Below the pieces are notes generated by a model. It ran no database searches. It was given only the letters and a program-made list of their open reading frames with translations, and was not told the origin of the DNA. From Adiantum capillus-veneris (taxonomy: Eukaryota; Streptophyta; Polypodiopsida; Polypodiales; Pteridaceae), in the NCBI GenBank assembly GCA_014529385.2, contig CM043963.1, positions 100,681,412-100,725,911 on the forward strand: 44,500 bases of DNA, read 5' to 3'. Below are positions 19,090 to 30,131 of the stretch, piece by piece; position 1 is the stretch's first letter, and each line of letters begins with the position of its first letter. The position numbers and the translations under genes were made by a program.

Positions 19090-19724
19090 AATCGTTTCTC
19101 TACTCATAGAGTTGGAACTAAAAAATCTATGGGTAATATAGCGTTTAGTCCAAATACCATGTTGTATGGTGTTGCTCCGATTGATGTTTTATAAGCTACC
19201 CAGTATGCCCATAGTGTTGAGTGTAAGTGTTGATCCCAGTCTGTCCTTGACTTTGATACAATTTTAGTCAAAACAGTGCATAGTGTTTTATTTGTGGCCT
19301 CAGCTTGTCCATTTGCTTGTGGATGATATGGAGCAGATTTTCTATGTATGACCATGAATTCCTCTAACAGGTATTCAATGACTTCATTAAGAAAATGTGT
19401 TCCTCGATCATTGACAATTTCTATTGGTAATCCGTATTGTACAAAGACGTTCTCATACAAAAATTTTGCAGTGGTTCTTACGTCTGCTTTTTGTGTTGCT
19501 TTGGTTTCAACCCATTTTGTGAGATAGTCCATAGCCACAATGATATATTGGGTATGGGTGCGATATGCAGGGGGTGAAATAGGCTCCACAAAATCAATTC
19601 CCCATTTTGCAAATTCCTGTGTTCCCATCACTGGCCGTAGTGGCATCTCATCTCTCTTTATCGGCACCTTAGTGCACTGACATGCGTCACAACGCTTTAC
19701 AAACTCCTCATCATCCATGTGCAA
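19085..19724 (-). pseudogene. pol: Integrase catalytic core of element A
   Basis: Reads from the Cys pair CDACQCTK of the second HHCC module into the core: Asp in KWGIDFVEPIS, Asp in IVNDRGTHFLN and Glu in ANGQAEATN, with 35 residues between the last two (DD35E). Then LWAYWVAYKTSIGATPYNMV and FLVPTL. A TGA (19104-19106) interrupts six codons before the chromovirus insertion; the rest of the gene is at 10361-10026. Family: Ty3/gypsy integrase, related to Tat-type by its NGQAE and KWGIDF signatures. Confidence 0.92.
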
Positions 19725-19805
19725 TGTAGGCCACCATATTCATGCGGTTAAGACAATTTTTGCCATCTTATCGCCTGAAAAATGGCCTCCACTTATTCCT
19801 CCATG
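19680..19805 (-). other. HHCC zinc module 2 of element A
   Basis: Encodes the His pair in AHGGISGGHF (HX6H) and the Cys pair CDACQ (CX2C), with IWWPTLHMDDEEFVKRC between; one in-frame stop lies before IWW. This is the normal N-terminal zinc domain of retroviral-type integrase, directly preceding the catalytic core. Confidence 0.85.
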
Positions 19806-20057
19806 TGCGTGTTCTAGAATCAGCAGGTATTCACTTTCACTTGCACAGATTCTAAGCTGATTGTCCTTTCCTCTCTTGTACAGTTGATTTCCAATTAAAT
19901 TAAAGTCTCGAGCTTCCAACTCTATAGCCCTTTTTCGCGCTTTTGTTATGTTTTCAGGAAATGTCCTTGTTGCTAAGAAATCAATGATATATTGACTTCA
20001 TGTAGGTGCAATGGTTACCTGAAACAATGTCGCGTGATCCACCGGTCGTTTGGCACT

Positions 20058-20183
20058 TCATATAGTACAATTGTTAACATAAGCATGTGTGTCAGCATAC
20101 ATAGTTGGCCAATAGACTCCTAAGTGTTTCAATGTTTGGTGTGTTTTCATTGTTGAACAATGAAATGCACAATCTTGGATGTG
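20058..20183 (-). other. HHCC zinc module 1 (extra copy) of element A
   Basis: About 380 bases upstream of module 2 in the coding direction, a second module reads AHIQDCAFHC (HX6H), then LKHLGVYWPTMYADTHAYV and NNCTI followed by TGA where the second Cys should be, and then SAK. The His-to-last-Cys distance (126 nt) equals that of module 2. Each module is preceded by a similar QLYKRGKD or RLYHLGSD segment, so the whole zinc unit appears duplicated. Element B has the same pair. Confidence 0.75.
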
Positions 20184-20573
20184 TGCTTCTTCAAGATAAC
20201 ACTCGAATTCCTCTGGATTTATACATAATCATAGAATTTGGTCCGAGCCTAGATGGTACAGTCGTCTTGCAATCAACTGAAAATTTTTTGTTTGTCGAAA
20301 TGTTTGTTGTTTGGATCTGTCTTCCTTGTTATCAAATCTACCTCCAAAGGAAAGAATGCTAACAATTTCCTGAGACCATTTGGGTATCATTTCAATATTG
20401 AAAAGATAAGCGCATCAGATATGTCATCATCTACTCCTTCAAGAGCTTCTCCGTTTTGTAGCCTTGAAAGATGATCCGCCCGTAGATGAGTTTTACCCTT
20501 TTTTACTACCACTGTGAAGTCAAACTCTAGCAATATAATAAACCAGCGTACAATTCTCCCAGTATTGCATGGT

Positions 20574-21978
<1,405 letters not shown>

Positions 21979-23062
21979 CTATCCGTTTTGCATTTCCGGC
22001 CCATCGTAAGATTGCTGGTTTATTCTTTCCCTTATTGGTGGTGTCATTATGATTTTTCTGTCTTGGATGGTGAATTTTCGATAGTGGGATGGTACATTCA
22101 TGTTTCCTTTTTCTGAATTCTCCTTACCATCACTTTCTCCCTCAGTAGTCCATACCTCTCGTAACGACCTTTTTAGCTCTTTGTATTTCTTTTTACGCTC
22201 CATTTTTTGTCCACTCTGGATCTTTTGCCTTTTCTTGTTTTGATTGTTGAGATTTTCTTGATTTTGTTTCTGTTTTAGTCTTCTGTGCTTGTTTTATATT
22301 CTCATGTATCTTTTCCCTTCGAACTCTTGAGAATATTCCTGATATTTGGTCTTTTACAAAATCCTCTGCCTTGACAAGCATTAGATAGTGAGTTTTATCT
22401 TTTATCCTGGGCATCAGGTTCTCTCTAATTTTGTTTTCTGCTCTTTTTTTTCTATAGCGTTCCTGGCATCTAGGGTGTTGATTTGCAAAATCATAAAACT
22501 TGTTATTCGCAGTTGTCTCCCAACACTCGTTATCTGCATCGTTACTTAATTCCAGATGCTCTGAGGAGTTATAAAACTCTTCTTGTTCTGGTGAGTCTAC
22601 ATTCTCATCTCCTGCTGGTATAAGGCTTACCATGTAATCGGGTAGCACATCATAGCCATCCTTATCGTAAAATTTTATCGTTTGGCTATCTGCAATGGTA
22701 CAGACATCCAATGTTGCTAGTATGTGTTCCCATTCCAGAGGTTCTAAGGCATCTTCGGGAAAAGGTTCCGGAATGTAATCCTTGTCCTCAATAGCTCTTT
22801 CTAAGATGCATTCCTCTTTTTTTAAGCTTCCACAATGTGAAGCTCCACACATCCATAGCTCTTTTTTCTGCCCTAACCATGCTGGGAGTTCGGACCCTGC
22901 CAATGTAGCTGAATCAAACTCTTCCACTGGTTTCTGGTTCACATCCTTGTAACTATGGTCTTTTAGGTGTATTTTGGTTGTAGTCTCCCCATGTCTGAGG
23001 TATATGTGGTCGTAACCCCAATCCTGGACCATCTTTAATTGTCTCATGAATGGTCTTCCCAA
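21979..23062 (-). pseudogene. Protease end and long PR-RT linker of element A
   Basis: Starts at the ILGRPFMRQL-type end of the retropepsin domain, then about 340 residues of unusual linker. Landmarks also present in element B: HLKDHSYKDV, EECILER, DGYDVLP, KKKYKELKRSLREV and VPSHYRKFTIQD. The second half is very rich in Lys, Glu and Gln, helical and charged. A one-base frame change lies near 22200. Most gypsy elements have only a short spacer here. Function is unknown; a structural or RNA-binding role is possible. Confidence 0.75.
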
Positions 23063-23114
23063 GATAATCTCGTAATTGTTCTTTTTGTCGAAATCAACTA
23101 TTGCAAATGTATGC

Positions 23115-23576
23115 TCATACTCGATTCCGCAAGAGGTGACAATTACTTTTTCTAAGTCCTAGAGGCTTTTCCATGAACCCATCTGCCAGTTGCAATTTCA
23201 TTTTGGTAGCTCTCAAAGCCGGTTTTTCCCATTTTTTCCAGATTTCTTTGGTGGCGATAGCGACTCCCGCTCCACTGTCAAGAATAGCTTTGGATACTAA
23301 TCCTTGAAATTCTATTGGTATTGTGGTATTTCCATCTTCTCCCTCGCAATATTCTCCAACCTTGTTTAAAGGTACTGGCCTAGTGTTTAGTTGAGTCTTG
23401 TCCAATTCTCTGATCCCTTCTTGAAGCTTCAAGGTAGGGTCTTTTACTCTAAATTTTTCTAAGCATTTGTCTATGGTGGTCCACATGTTTGGTCGTAACC
23501 TTAGGAGTTCGGCTAACGTGATTGTGCATGCCACAGGGGTGGACAATAACTCAATCAACCCTTGTGAATCCATCAC
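23115..23576 (-). pseudogene. pro: Canonical retropepsin (PR) of element A
   Basis: Contains GNTTIPIEFQGLVSKAILDS and the catalytic ILDSGAGVAIATK, followed by KMKLQLADGFMEKPLG. The flap and the closing ILGRPF motif lie in the next frame (to 23062) after a one-base shift near 23160. The preceding ~90 residues (LIELLSTPVACTITLAELLR) are typical of the pre-protease part of Tat/Athila-like polyproteins. It would cleave the Gag-Pol polyprotein. Confidence 0.88.
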
Positions 23577-24679
23577 TCTGTTGGAAGAAAGTCTTTGAGA
23601 TGGATTGCTCTCACCTCAGACTTAGCTTCATACTCCCCTAGGTAAGAGGGTAGAGTTTTTAGTGAGTTTGGTTGGCTGTGCCCCGAACTAATTGAACCCT
23701 GGTCTCCCCCTTGTGAATGCATATCCAAGTTCATTTGTGATCTTGCCTCAAACTCTTCAGTGGGAGGTAAGATCTCATTTTTCTCCTTTCTCGTGCTATT
23801 TATTTGGTGGTTCACCCTGTTAGCTTCATTTGCTTCCCGGATTTGCTTCCACAGGTCATCTAGGCTGTTATAATTTTGATCCATTTCTACCAATGTTTTA
23901 GGCTGGAAACCATTAATTATCTCATCTGTTGTATTTGGCACTATGATAGGTTCTCTCCTAGACTCAGAGGTAGTCATGAGTCTCTCCTTCGTGTCTACTT
24001 GTTTCTCTAGAGTTGGTTTGATAGGGGTTGGAGCTGGTACCTCGTGCCAACTTGCAGGTTTACCAAGCGGATTTTCTATCAAGGATTGGGTTGTTTCAAT
24101 CATCTTTCGACACATTTCCAACCTCTATTTTTCTATTTTTGCATATGGATAAGTCATCCATCTTTGCTCTTGGGTTTGGTTGTTTTTGAGTCTGGATTCG
24201 TATGCTTTTAAAAGTGCGTCCAGCTGCTCAGTTACTTTTTCTACCAGCACTGATCCTCCTGATCCTGCACTTCGGGGTTCCTTTACTTCCTTGGGCCCTA
24301 TTGTTGCCGCAGTGTGTGAGCTTAAACTAGTTAGATCCTCTAACCGCTCTAATCTATCCTTTGTGTGTTTTAACTCCTCGGATAGAGCCGTTTGCTCTTG
24401 TTCTCTCCTGGCTTTCATACGCGCTTTTATAGCTTTCCAAGTGCTTCTCTGATATTTCATTTCTGCACTTGGGGCATTGGTCTTGGGCTCTTCAATTATG
24501 GGTTCATTTGTCATTCGTTGAGCTTGGGCTCGTGTCACTGCCTGAATAGGTATTACTGTCTCGTTTTTTGACCCTCCAGTGGAAGGCATTGCTTCTAGCA
24601 TGTTCAAAGTAGTTTTTGCTTCTTTGCTCGGGTTTTTAGGACAATCAGAATCAAGTGAGTAATTCCACACTCTGTGCAA
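23573..24679 (-). pseudogene. Gag C-terminal/pre-protease region of element A
   Basis: Two same-frame pieces (24125-24679 and 23573-24121) split by one stop. Composition is Glu/Lys/Gln-rich with a probable coiled coil (MKARREQEQTALSEELKHTK, RLERLEDL). It contains AVTRAQAQRMTNE and ends LKDFLPTE. This lies between the zinc knuckles and the protease. No catalytic motif is visible. Confidence 0.7.
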
Positions 24680-24750
24680 TACGCGTTGACTCTAATGATT
24701 TCATCATGAGGACAGTCTCTTAGCCAATGGTCTCCGCCACACTTGTAGCA
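24641..24750 (-). other. Paired zinc knuckles of element A Gag
   Basis: Knuckle 1 (24712-24750) encodes CYKCGGDHWLRDC, CX2CX3HX4C, a variant seen in Tat-like plant Gags. Knuckle 2 (24641-24678) starts CTECGITH and finishes with DC only after a one-base frame change between His and the last Cys. They bind the genomic RNA during packaging. Confidence 0.8.
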
Positions 24751-24807
24751 GGGTCCCTTAGGCTGTTGAGGTGATCCTTGAGTTCCTCTCTGCTGGTACG
24801 CATACCT

Positions 24808-26420
24808 CTACCCGCCCATGCCTCCGTTGGCTATGAACAACAGTGTTCGTTCATTCAAGCTGTATCTTCCTTCTCCTACTACCTGTGCAGCTCTTGGTGG
24901 TCCTGTACTTCCAATAATACTCCAAGGTTCTGGCGTTGGGAGTTCTTCTGATGGATAATAGACATGGTTTGCTGCATATCCATTGGAATCTTCGTAATAT
25001 GCATGCATCGGTACCAAAGCCTTCTCTTCTGGTTCGTTTATTGTTGCTATGTATCTTATGCCGACCGGTCATAATCCTGGGTAGGGGTGGTTGTTGCCCC
25101 AATACTGGTTGTGGTCTTTCAACACCTACAGGTCCTGGTAGGTTGCCTGCTTGATACCTAGGCATCGGTGGAAGTTAAGGAGATGCTACCTGAGCTTAGG
25201 GAGCATAAGGTTGCTCTCTCACATATCCCTTGTTATAATAACATTCCTCCGTCACATGGTTTGTCCATTTTTGTTCAATAGCACACCACTTCGGCTGTTT
25301 AGCCTGAGGCTTGGCATACATATTAATTTTTTTTAGCACTTCCTCCACAAGTTGCTCTCGGCTTACAACTACTTCTCCTTTTGGTGCTGTCTTAGCGGAC
25401 TTGCTTCCACTTTGTTGTGAGGACGAATCGTCATCAAGATCCTTGAATTCACCCTCCTTGTAGACCGCACAATTGTCTACAAGGGAAAGAGCCTCCTTAG
25501 TTAACTCATTTAAAGTTGTGCTCCTCTTCATATGTAAGTCCTTTTGGAGATCTGCGTTCCTTAGTCCTTGAATAAATATAAGCATAAGTCTGGACTGAGT
25601 TGGCAGTTCTTCCACAGGGCAGAACTTCACATATCTTTTTAGGGCTGCCTTTCGCACAGATTCCACTTCTTTCTATTTGAATTTATGGATTGGTGAGACT
25701 GTATTATGAGCTATCCCCCTTTGTGAGAATTCCTCAATAAACACGTCAAAAACCTCCTCCATAGACTCGAAATCTCTACGCTCCACAGAGTCAAACCAAG
25801 TACCAGCATCCTCTTCTAGGGTAAGTCCAAACCCTGCAAACTGAGTAGGGAAGTCCAACACTTCTTTAGCTCTAATTACATGCACAAAGGCTACTACATG
25901 ATCCCTAGGATCTCTGTTTCCCGTGTATTTCTTGTTTACCCATTTTTGCACTTGGGAAGGTCTAATTCTATGATGGTCTACAAATCTCATCATTGGTTCT
26001 CCTCGTCCTACTCGATATACCTCCTCTAGCCTTTGGTAGTGGGAGGGTTCCTCTCCCATAGGTGCCCCTAAGCCATAATTTCTGATGGTTCTTGCAAGAG
26101 GTGCTTCATCTCTTCTAACTTGTTCTATGGGTTGTCTTCCAGGCTCTGTCGACTCTTGAGTTTTTGGCTTACTCCTGCCTTGATACTGTGAATAGAGTGG
26201 TGGTTCTTGTAAATCTCTTAGCCCTCTTGCGGTTGGATAACCGTCTCTATTTCGGTTTTGTTCTAATGTTGCACTTTGTTGGTTAGAATGTGATGTTGTC
26301 TCGTACTCTTCTGAAAATGGGTTTGTTGACATGCTAGGGGTATAGGTGGACCTTGGTACTTCTTCGGGGGCATATGTTGATGTTTCTAGAACTGTCGCCT
26401 TTCCTACCTCCTCTGGGAGA
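24808..26420 (-). pseudogene. gag: Gag capsid region of element A
   Basis: From a frame opening near 26420 (ATG 26332, MSTNPFSEEYETTSH) through RFVDHHRIRPSQVQKWVNKK, DHVVAFVHVIRAKEV, TWFDSVERRDFESMEE and FIEEFSQRG, i.e. a retrotrans_gag capsid domain at about residues 110-230. An in-frame stop at 25673-25675 is followed in the same frame by KRYVKFCPVEELPTQSR, LIFIQGLRNADLQKDL and a Cys/His piece WCAIEQKWTNHVTEEC. A Pro/Gly/Tyr-rich spacer (24808-25165, one frame change) leads to the knuckles. Confidence 0.88.
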
Positions 26421-27105
26421 AGTCATTTATATTCTCGCCCGTACCTGTCAACAAAAATGATTCTTTGCGTCGAAAATAAGAGACTAATCCCTCGCTCTCA
26501 TGCTTGTAAATTCCCACATTCTCATTATAGGTAGAGACCCTGGTTGTTTTTTTATCATACATAAAAAGAGCTCCAGGTCGATCAATTTTTGGAGGTGGCT
26601 CTTGAGCCTCTGAGACCATTTTTCCTTTTGCCACATTATCTTCATATCTGTTGTAATCCTCAGGGTTACTAACTATCAGATAGTGGTTCCCCTTTTCGTC
26701 TCGGAATCTATCTCCATCATCATAGACTTGAATTATCTCCAGTCTCTGAGAAGGTCTTTCTTCTATACAAATACACTTGCGTCCCCGATAGTCAGAATAA
26801 ACTAGGGCTCCCCTAGAGTTTGTTCCTTCTAAGAAGATTATAGTGAACTTGGCATCGTTCAAAGGGTTTTGGGAGGTACTTCCTCCTAGCATTGGTCCTT
26901 CAACAGAGAAACCTCATGGCTGTTGACTACCCATCATGAAGAAGGACTTATTTGATGAAGTGTCAGTATCACTACCCTCCTCAATGATCGGTGCTAATGG
27001 ATCTAGCCTTGCCTGAGTTACACTCTCCTTAGTGGACACTAAGCTACCCTGATCACCTGCCACCTTTTGGTCTCTAGGAATGTGTCTTCCTGATCTTAAA
27101 TTCAT
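26404..27105 (-). pseudogene. N-terminal extension of element A Gag
   Basis: Starts MNLRSGRHIPRDQ, a start typical of plant gypsy Gag. An in-frame stop (26914-26916) separates the first ~63 residues from a further ~160 in the same frame: SRGALVYSDYRGRKCICIEE, RDEKGNHYLIVSNPEDYNRY and YNENVGIYKHESEGLVSYF. This second part looks like a compact beta-rich domain that ordinary Gags lack. It joins the capsid frame by a one-base shift near 26410. No family recognised. Confidence 0.7.
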
Positions 27106-27518
27106 CAAACTTAGCAATGCAATTTATCCCAACCACTCACCTGGAAAGGGATCAGTTTCCGCAAAACTTCTTGCTTTGCCGCTAAATATACCTGTACACA
27201 AGTGTTTAATTTTGGCAATCGAATCAAAGCATTTAACCGTATAGGTGGTCTTAGTAATGATTGGTATAACTGGAGGGTTAACCTCAACCACTACTGTACT
27301 CTATACACATCGGATGTTCTTGATTAGGTCTGCTAATCTGGAACTGTACACCACCCAAGTGTTTATCAATCTAGAGGTAAAGTCTTAATTCCATCTTTGC
27401 TTCGTCAAAAGGTCAAACAAGGTCCAATTTCACTTGTGAAAGAAGTTCTGGAACTCTTAAGTCAATTGGAACATCTCTCTATGTCCATAGTCAGATTTTG
27501 ACTTCAAGAAGACCCTAT

Positions 27519-27542
27519 AGACATCCTACGCGTAGCATGTCT
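27519..27542. repeat. Palindrome copy 4
   Basis: Left arm AGACATCCTAC, centre GC, right arm GTAGCATGTCT (one mismatch). Confidence 0.85.
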
Positions 27543-27793
27543 ACTTGCTCTGTTTTGGATGAAATTTTCACTATAGATTCCCCTTGATGTGCTGAGTCCA
27601 CAGTCGTTCTCACTTTTTGATTTGGACACCTTTAAGCTGGTCAACTGATTAGAAATCTGTTCCAGCAGCTTGATGTTGATCTGACCAGTCAAATCAACTC
27701 CAATTTGGACCAAAATTGACTAGGAGGCTTGCCTAAGGCTATACAACAGCTTGCTATGTCCACAGTCAGATTTTGACTTCAATATCATGCCTT

Positions 27794-27817
27794 AGACATA
27801 CTACGTGTAGCATGTCT
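27794..27817. repeat. Palindrome copy 5
   Basis: Left arm AGACATACTAC, centre GT, right arm GTAGCATGTCT; two changes from the consensus arms. Confidence 0.8.
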
Positions 27818-27918
27818 AATTGCTCAAAATTGCTCCAACTTCAAACCACAGACTCCTCTTAAGGTGCTGATCACTCTGGTATGCTCACAATTAGATTTGG
27901 AGTGCTAAATCATTGTGA

Positions 27919-27942
27919 ACACATCCTACGTGTAGGATGTCT
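27919..27942. repeat. Palindrome copy 6
   Basis: Left arm ACACATCCTAC, centre GT, right arm GTAGGATGTCT; one change. Confidence 0.85.
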
Positions 27943-28359
27943 AAGTGCTCTGTTTGACTCCAGACTTGAACCACAGCTTCCCCTTGATGTCTGCAACCCA
28001 ATGCTATGCTTAGATTTTAGTTTGGATTTCAAAAGACCCCAAATTTAGCTATTCTACCCTTTATCAGTAAAAAATGCTAAAGTCTGCTTAAAACCCAATT
28101 TTCTCACCCAATTGAGATGAAGCCTTTCTCATGTACTCAACAAATCATGTAGATCATGCTCATGAAGACATCCTATGGTTTTGGTCATTAATAATGCCTT
28201 GGGTCCAATTTGGGTAAGATGTTTGGCAAATTCCGTCTTTTGGACTTATCCTGTCAAGATATGGTCAAATTCTCCCTTCCAAGTGAATATAGGGTAATTG
28301 CTACCTTCTAAACACACTGGTCAACTCAGGTATTCAAAATTCTCACCAGAACACCCTGT

Positions 28360-28383
28360 AGACATCCTATGCGTAGGATGTCT
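28360..28383. repeat. Palindrome copy 7
   Basis: Left arm AGACATCCTAT, centre GC, right arm GTAGGATGTCT; one change. A half-site AGACATCCTAT also stands at 28166-28176. Confidence 0.85.
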
Positions 28384-28649
28384 ACTGCTCCTTTTCTTAG
28401 ACTAAAGTGCTAATTTGCCTTCCCTATGCTCTCAGAAAGTGCCAATATGCCTTACAAGTGCAAAAATATGCAAATTTCTCTCAATTTAAACCTTTTTTGA
28501 ACTTTTACATTTTCTGAGTCCGCCTTTTAGCTTTTGGGCAATCCAATAAGGGGAAAACACTCAAGTCTATATGTTACTAGGGTGAAACCCACCCTCTAAA
28601 CACACAAGTGACCTCAGTTTCCCCAAATTCCTTGCGAAATCCCTCCTGG

Positions 28650-28673
28650 AGACATGCTATGCGTAGGATGTCT
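28650..28673. repeat. Palindrome copy 8
   Basis: Left arm AGACATGCTAT, centre GC, right arm GTAGGATGTCT; two changes, both in the left arm. Confidence 0.8.
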
Positions 28674-29179
28674 ACTGTCTTAAAATTTAACTTTTTTTTG
28701 ACAGAAGTACTCCCTATGCTCTGCAGCTCTCTCATAAATACTCACAGAAACTTTTGAATTTCAATTCAGCTTCTAAACACTCTTTTCCGTCTTTTACAAC
28801 TCTTTCATGACCCTAACAACAAATATAACATGCATGAAGTGCTCCAGATCATAAATCATGATGTCCTACTTACCCTACTCCTACTCATCATATGAGATGG
28901 TGATTTTGGTGTCTCGGTTGCTTCCTGGCCTCCCCGGACTCTCAAGCCATCCTTTCACCGCCTCTACCACTCCAACTCCTACTCTCTCCACCACAACTTA
29001 ACTAATACCTAAAACTACCTAAGTCAGAAGATCTAGGCCAAACACTCGCTCCCTAGACTCCTCCTAAAACCTAGAGAGTTCACCACCCTCTGATCCTATC
29101 TAAATGTAAAATAAGACTCTGGCAAGCCAGAGAATCCCTATCCTCAAGGACTAGTCTCGGTCACCTACCTAGGTTTTTG

Positions 29180-29197
29180 TCCCCGGAAGCGGCGCCA
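29180..29197 (-). other. Primer-binding site of element A (TGGCGCC type)
   Basis: Minus strand TGGCGCCGCTTCCGGGGA, one base inside the 5' LTR. The TGGCGCC start and CCGGGGA end match the tRNA-Asp-type site used by Athila and some Tat elements; the middle differs by two bases from the form I know. Confidence 0.85.
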
Positions 29198-29198
29198 A

Positions 29199-30131
29199 TG
29201 TTGGCGGATACATCGCGACGGACGTCAGCACAGCGAGAACTCACCTAACAAGATTTGTCAGCTAAGGACGAAGCTCGACCCGTAGGTGCGTGGAAGCAAG
29301 CATAGGGTGTCAACCTACACTCGATTGACTATTGACTACTTCCTACAGAGGTCTCTACCCAATGTCTAAGTTACAACCTTCAAGAGTACACAACAAGAGA
29401 TTTCCTACAACACTTTCAAGAGCCAAATACCCATCAAACGTTCTCGAAACGCTACGGAACTTGAAGGAAACCCTATTAACACCAATAGGTCGCTCTCCCT
29501 AAGGTCCGTGACCCAAAAAACCAACCCTAAACACCGAGTGCAAAATCACGTAGGATGTCTGACAGGTTTTTGCAGGTTGTCGTTTCTGAAAACTAAAGTG
29601 CCTAATGTGTAGCTCTACTCATTGCGAACACGTGAATATGCTGAAATGCAAAAACAGACAACCTATGCTCACCGAATCACCAGATATAGCTCGTGGATCT
29701 ATCTCACAAAACCGGGCCATTCACCTGCAATGTAGGTGTTGGCGCGTAGCTCTCTTCAGGGGCAACATGCTGCACTTCTCCACACTTGATTCCGACCACC
29801 AGTGCGCACATAGTGTCAAGATAAACTCTCACTCTCTCTCGTATACAGAGTACGCTCAACTCACACAGACAAAACTTCTAAAAATGACAAAAGGTTTTTT
29901 GCATTAAGGTCAAAAGTGGTATAAATACCTTACAATCTCAAACCCTAATGTTCCAATTTAACCATTTACTAAGTCTAAATGACAAAAATGGGATACAATT
30001 TGGAAGCTTCTGCAAGCCCCACTATTTACAAAGGTGAAATGACGGTTTCTTTTCAATTAAGGAATGATTACAAAGGAAATTAGTATCCTGTCGGGCAATC
30101 ATTCTCCGTTGGGTGTATCCAGCCGCTAACA
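29199..30131 (-). repeat. 5' LTR of element A
   Basis: Direct repeat of 2014-2947; TGTTGG...GCTAACA on the plus strand. Half-palindrome GTAGGATGTCT at 29550-29560. Transcription of A would start here, leftward. Confidence 0.93.

Larger units (their letters stand above)
27118..29179. other. 2-kb 5' leader of element A with palindromic repeats
   Basis: No gene is supported. From about 27478 to 28680 it consists of diverged repeats of 125-440 bp, for example CCACAGTCAGATTTTGACTT at 27761 and its near copy near 27484. Each is centred on a copy of the 24-bp palindrome. The rest (28680-29179) is C/T-rich and featureless to me. The order of flanking phrases (TCTACTT, CTCTG, TTTTGGATGAAA) matches the 3' spacer of the same element. 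Confidence 0.7.

Noticed and set aside
27519-28673. Regularly recurring palindromes considered as a CRISPR array
   Set aside because: Spacing is irregular (125-440 bp), the intervals are themselves diverged repeats, and the context is a plant retrotransposon leader.
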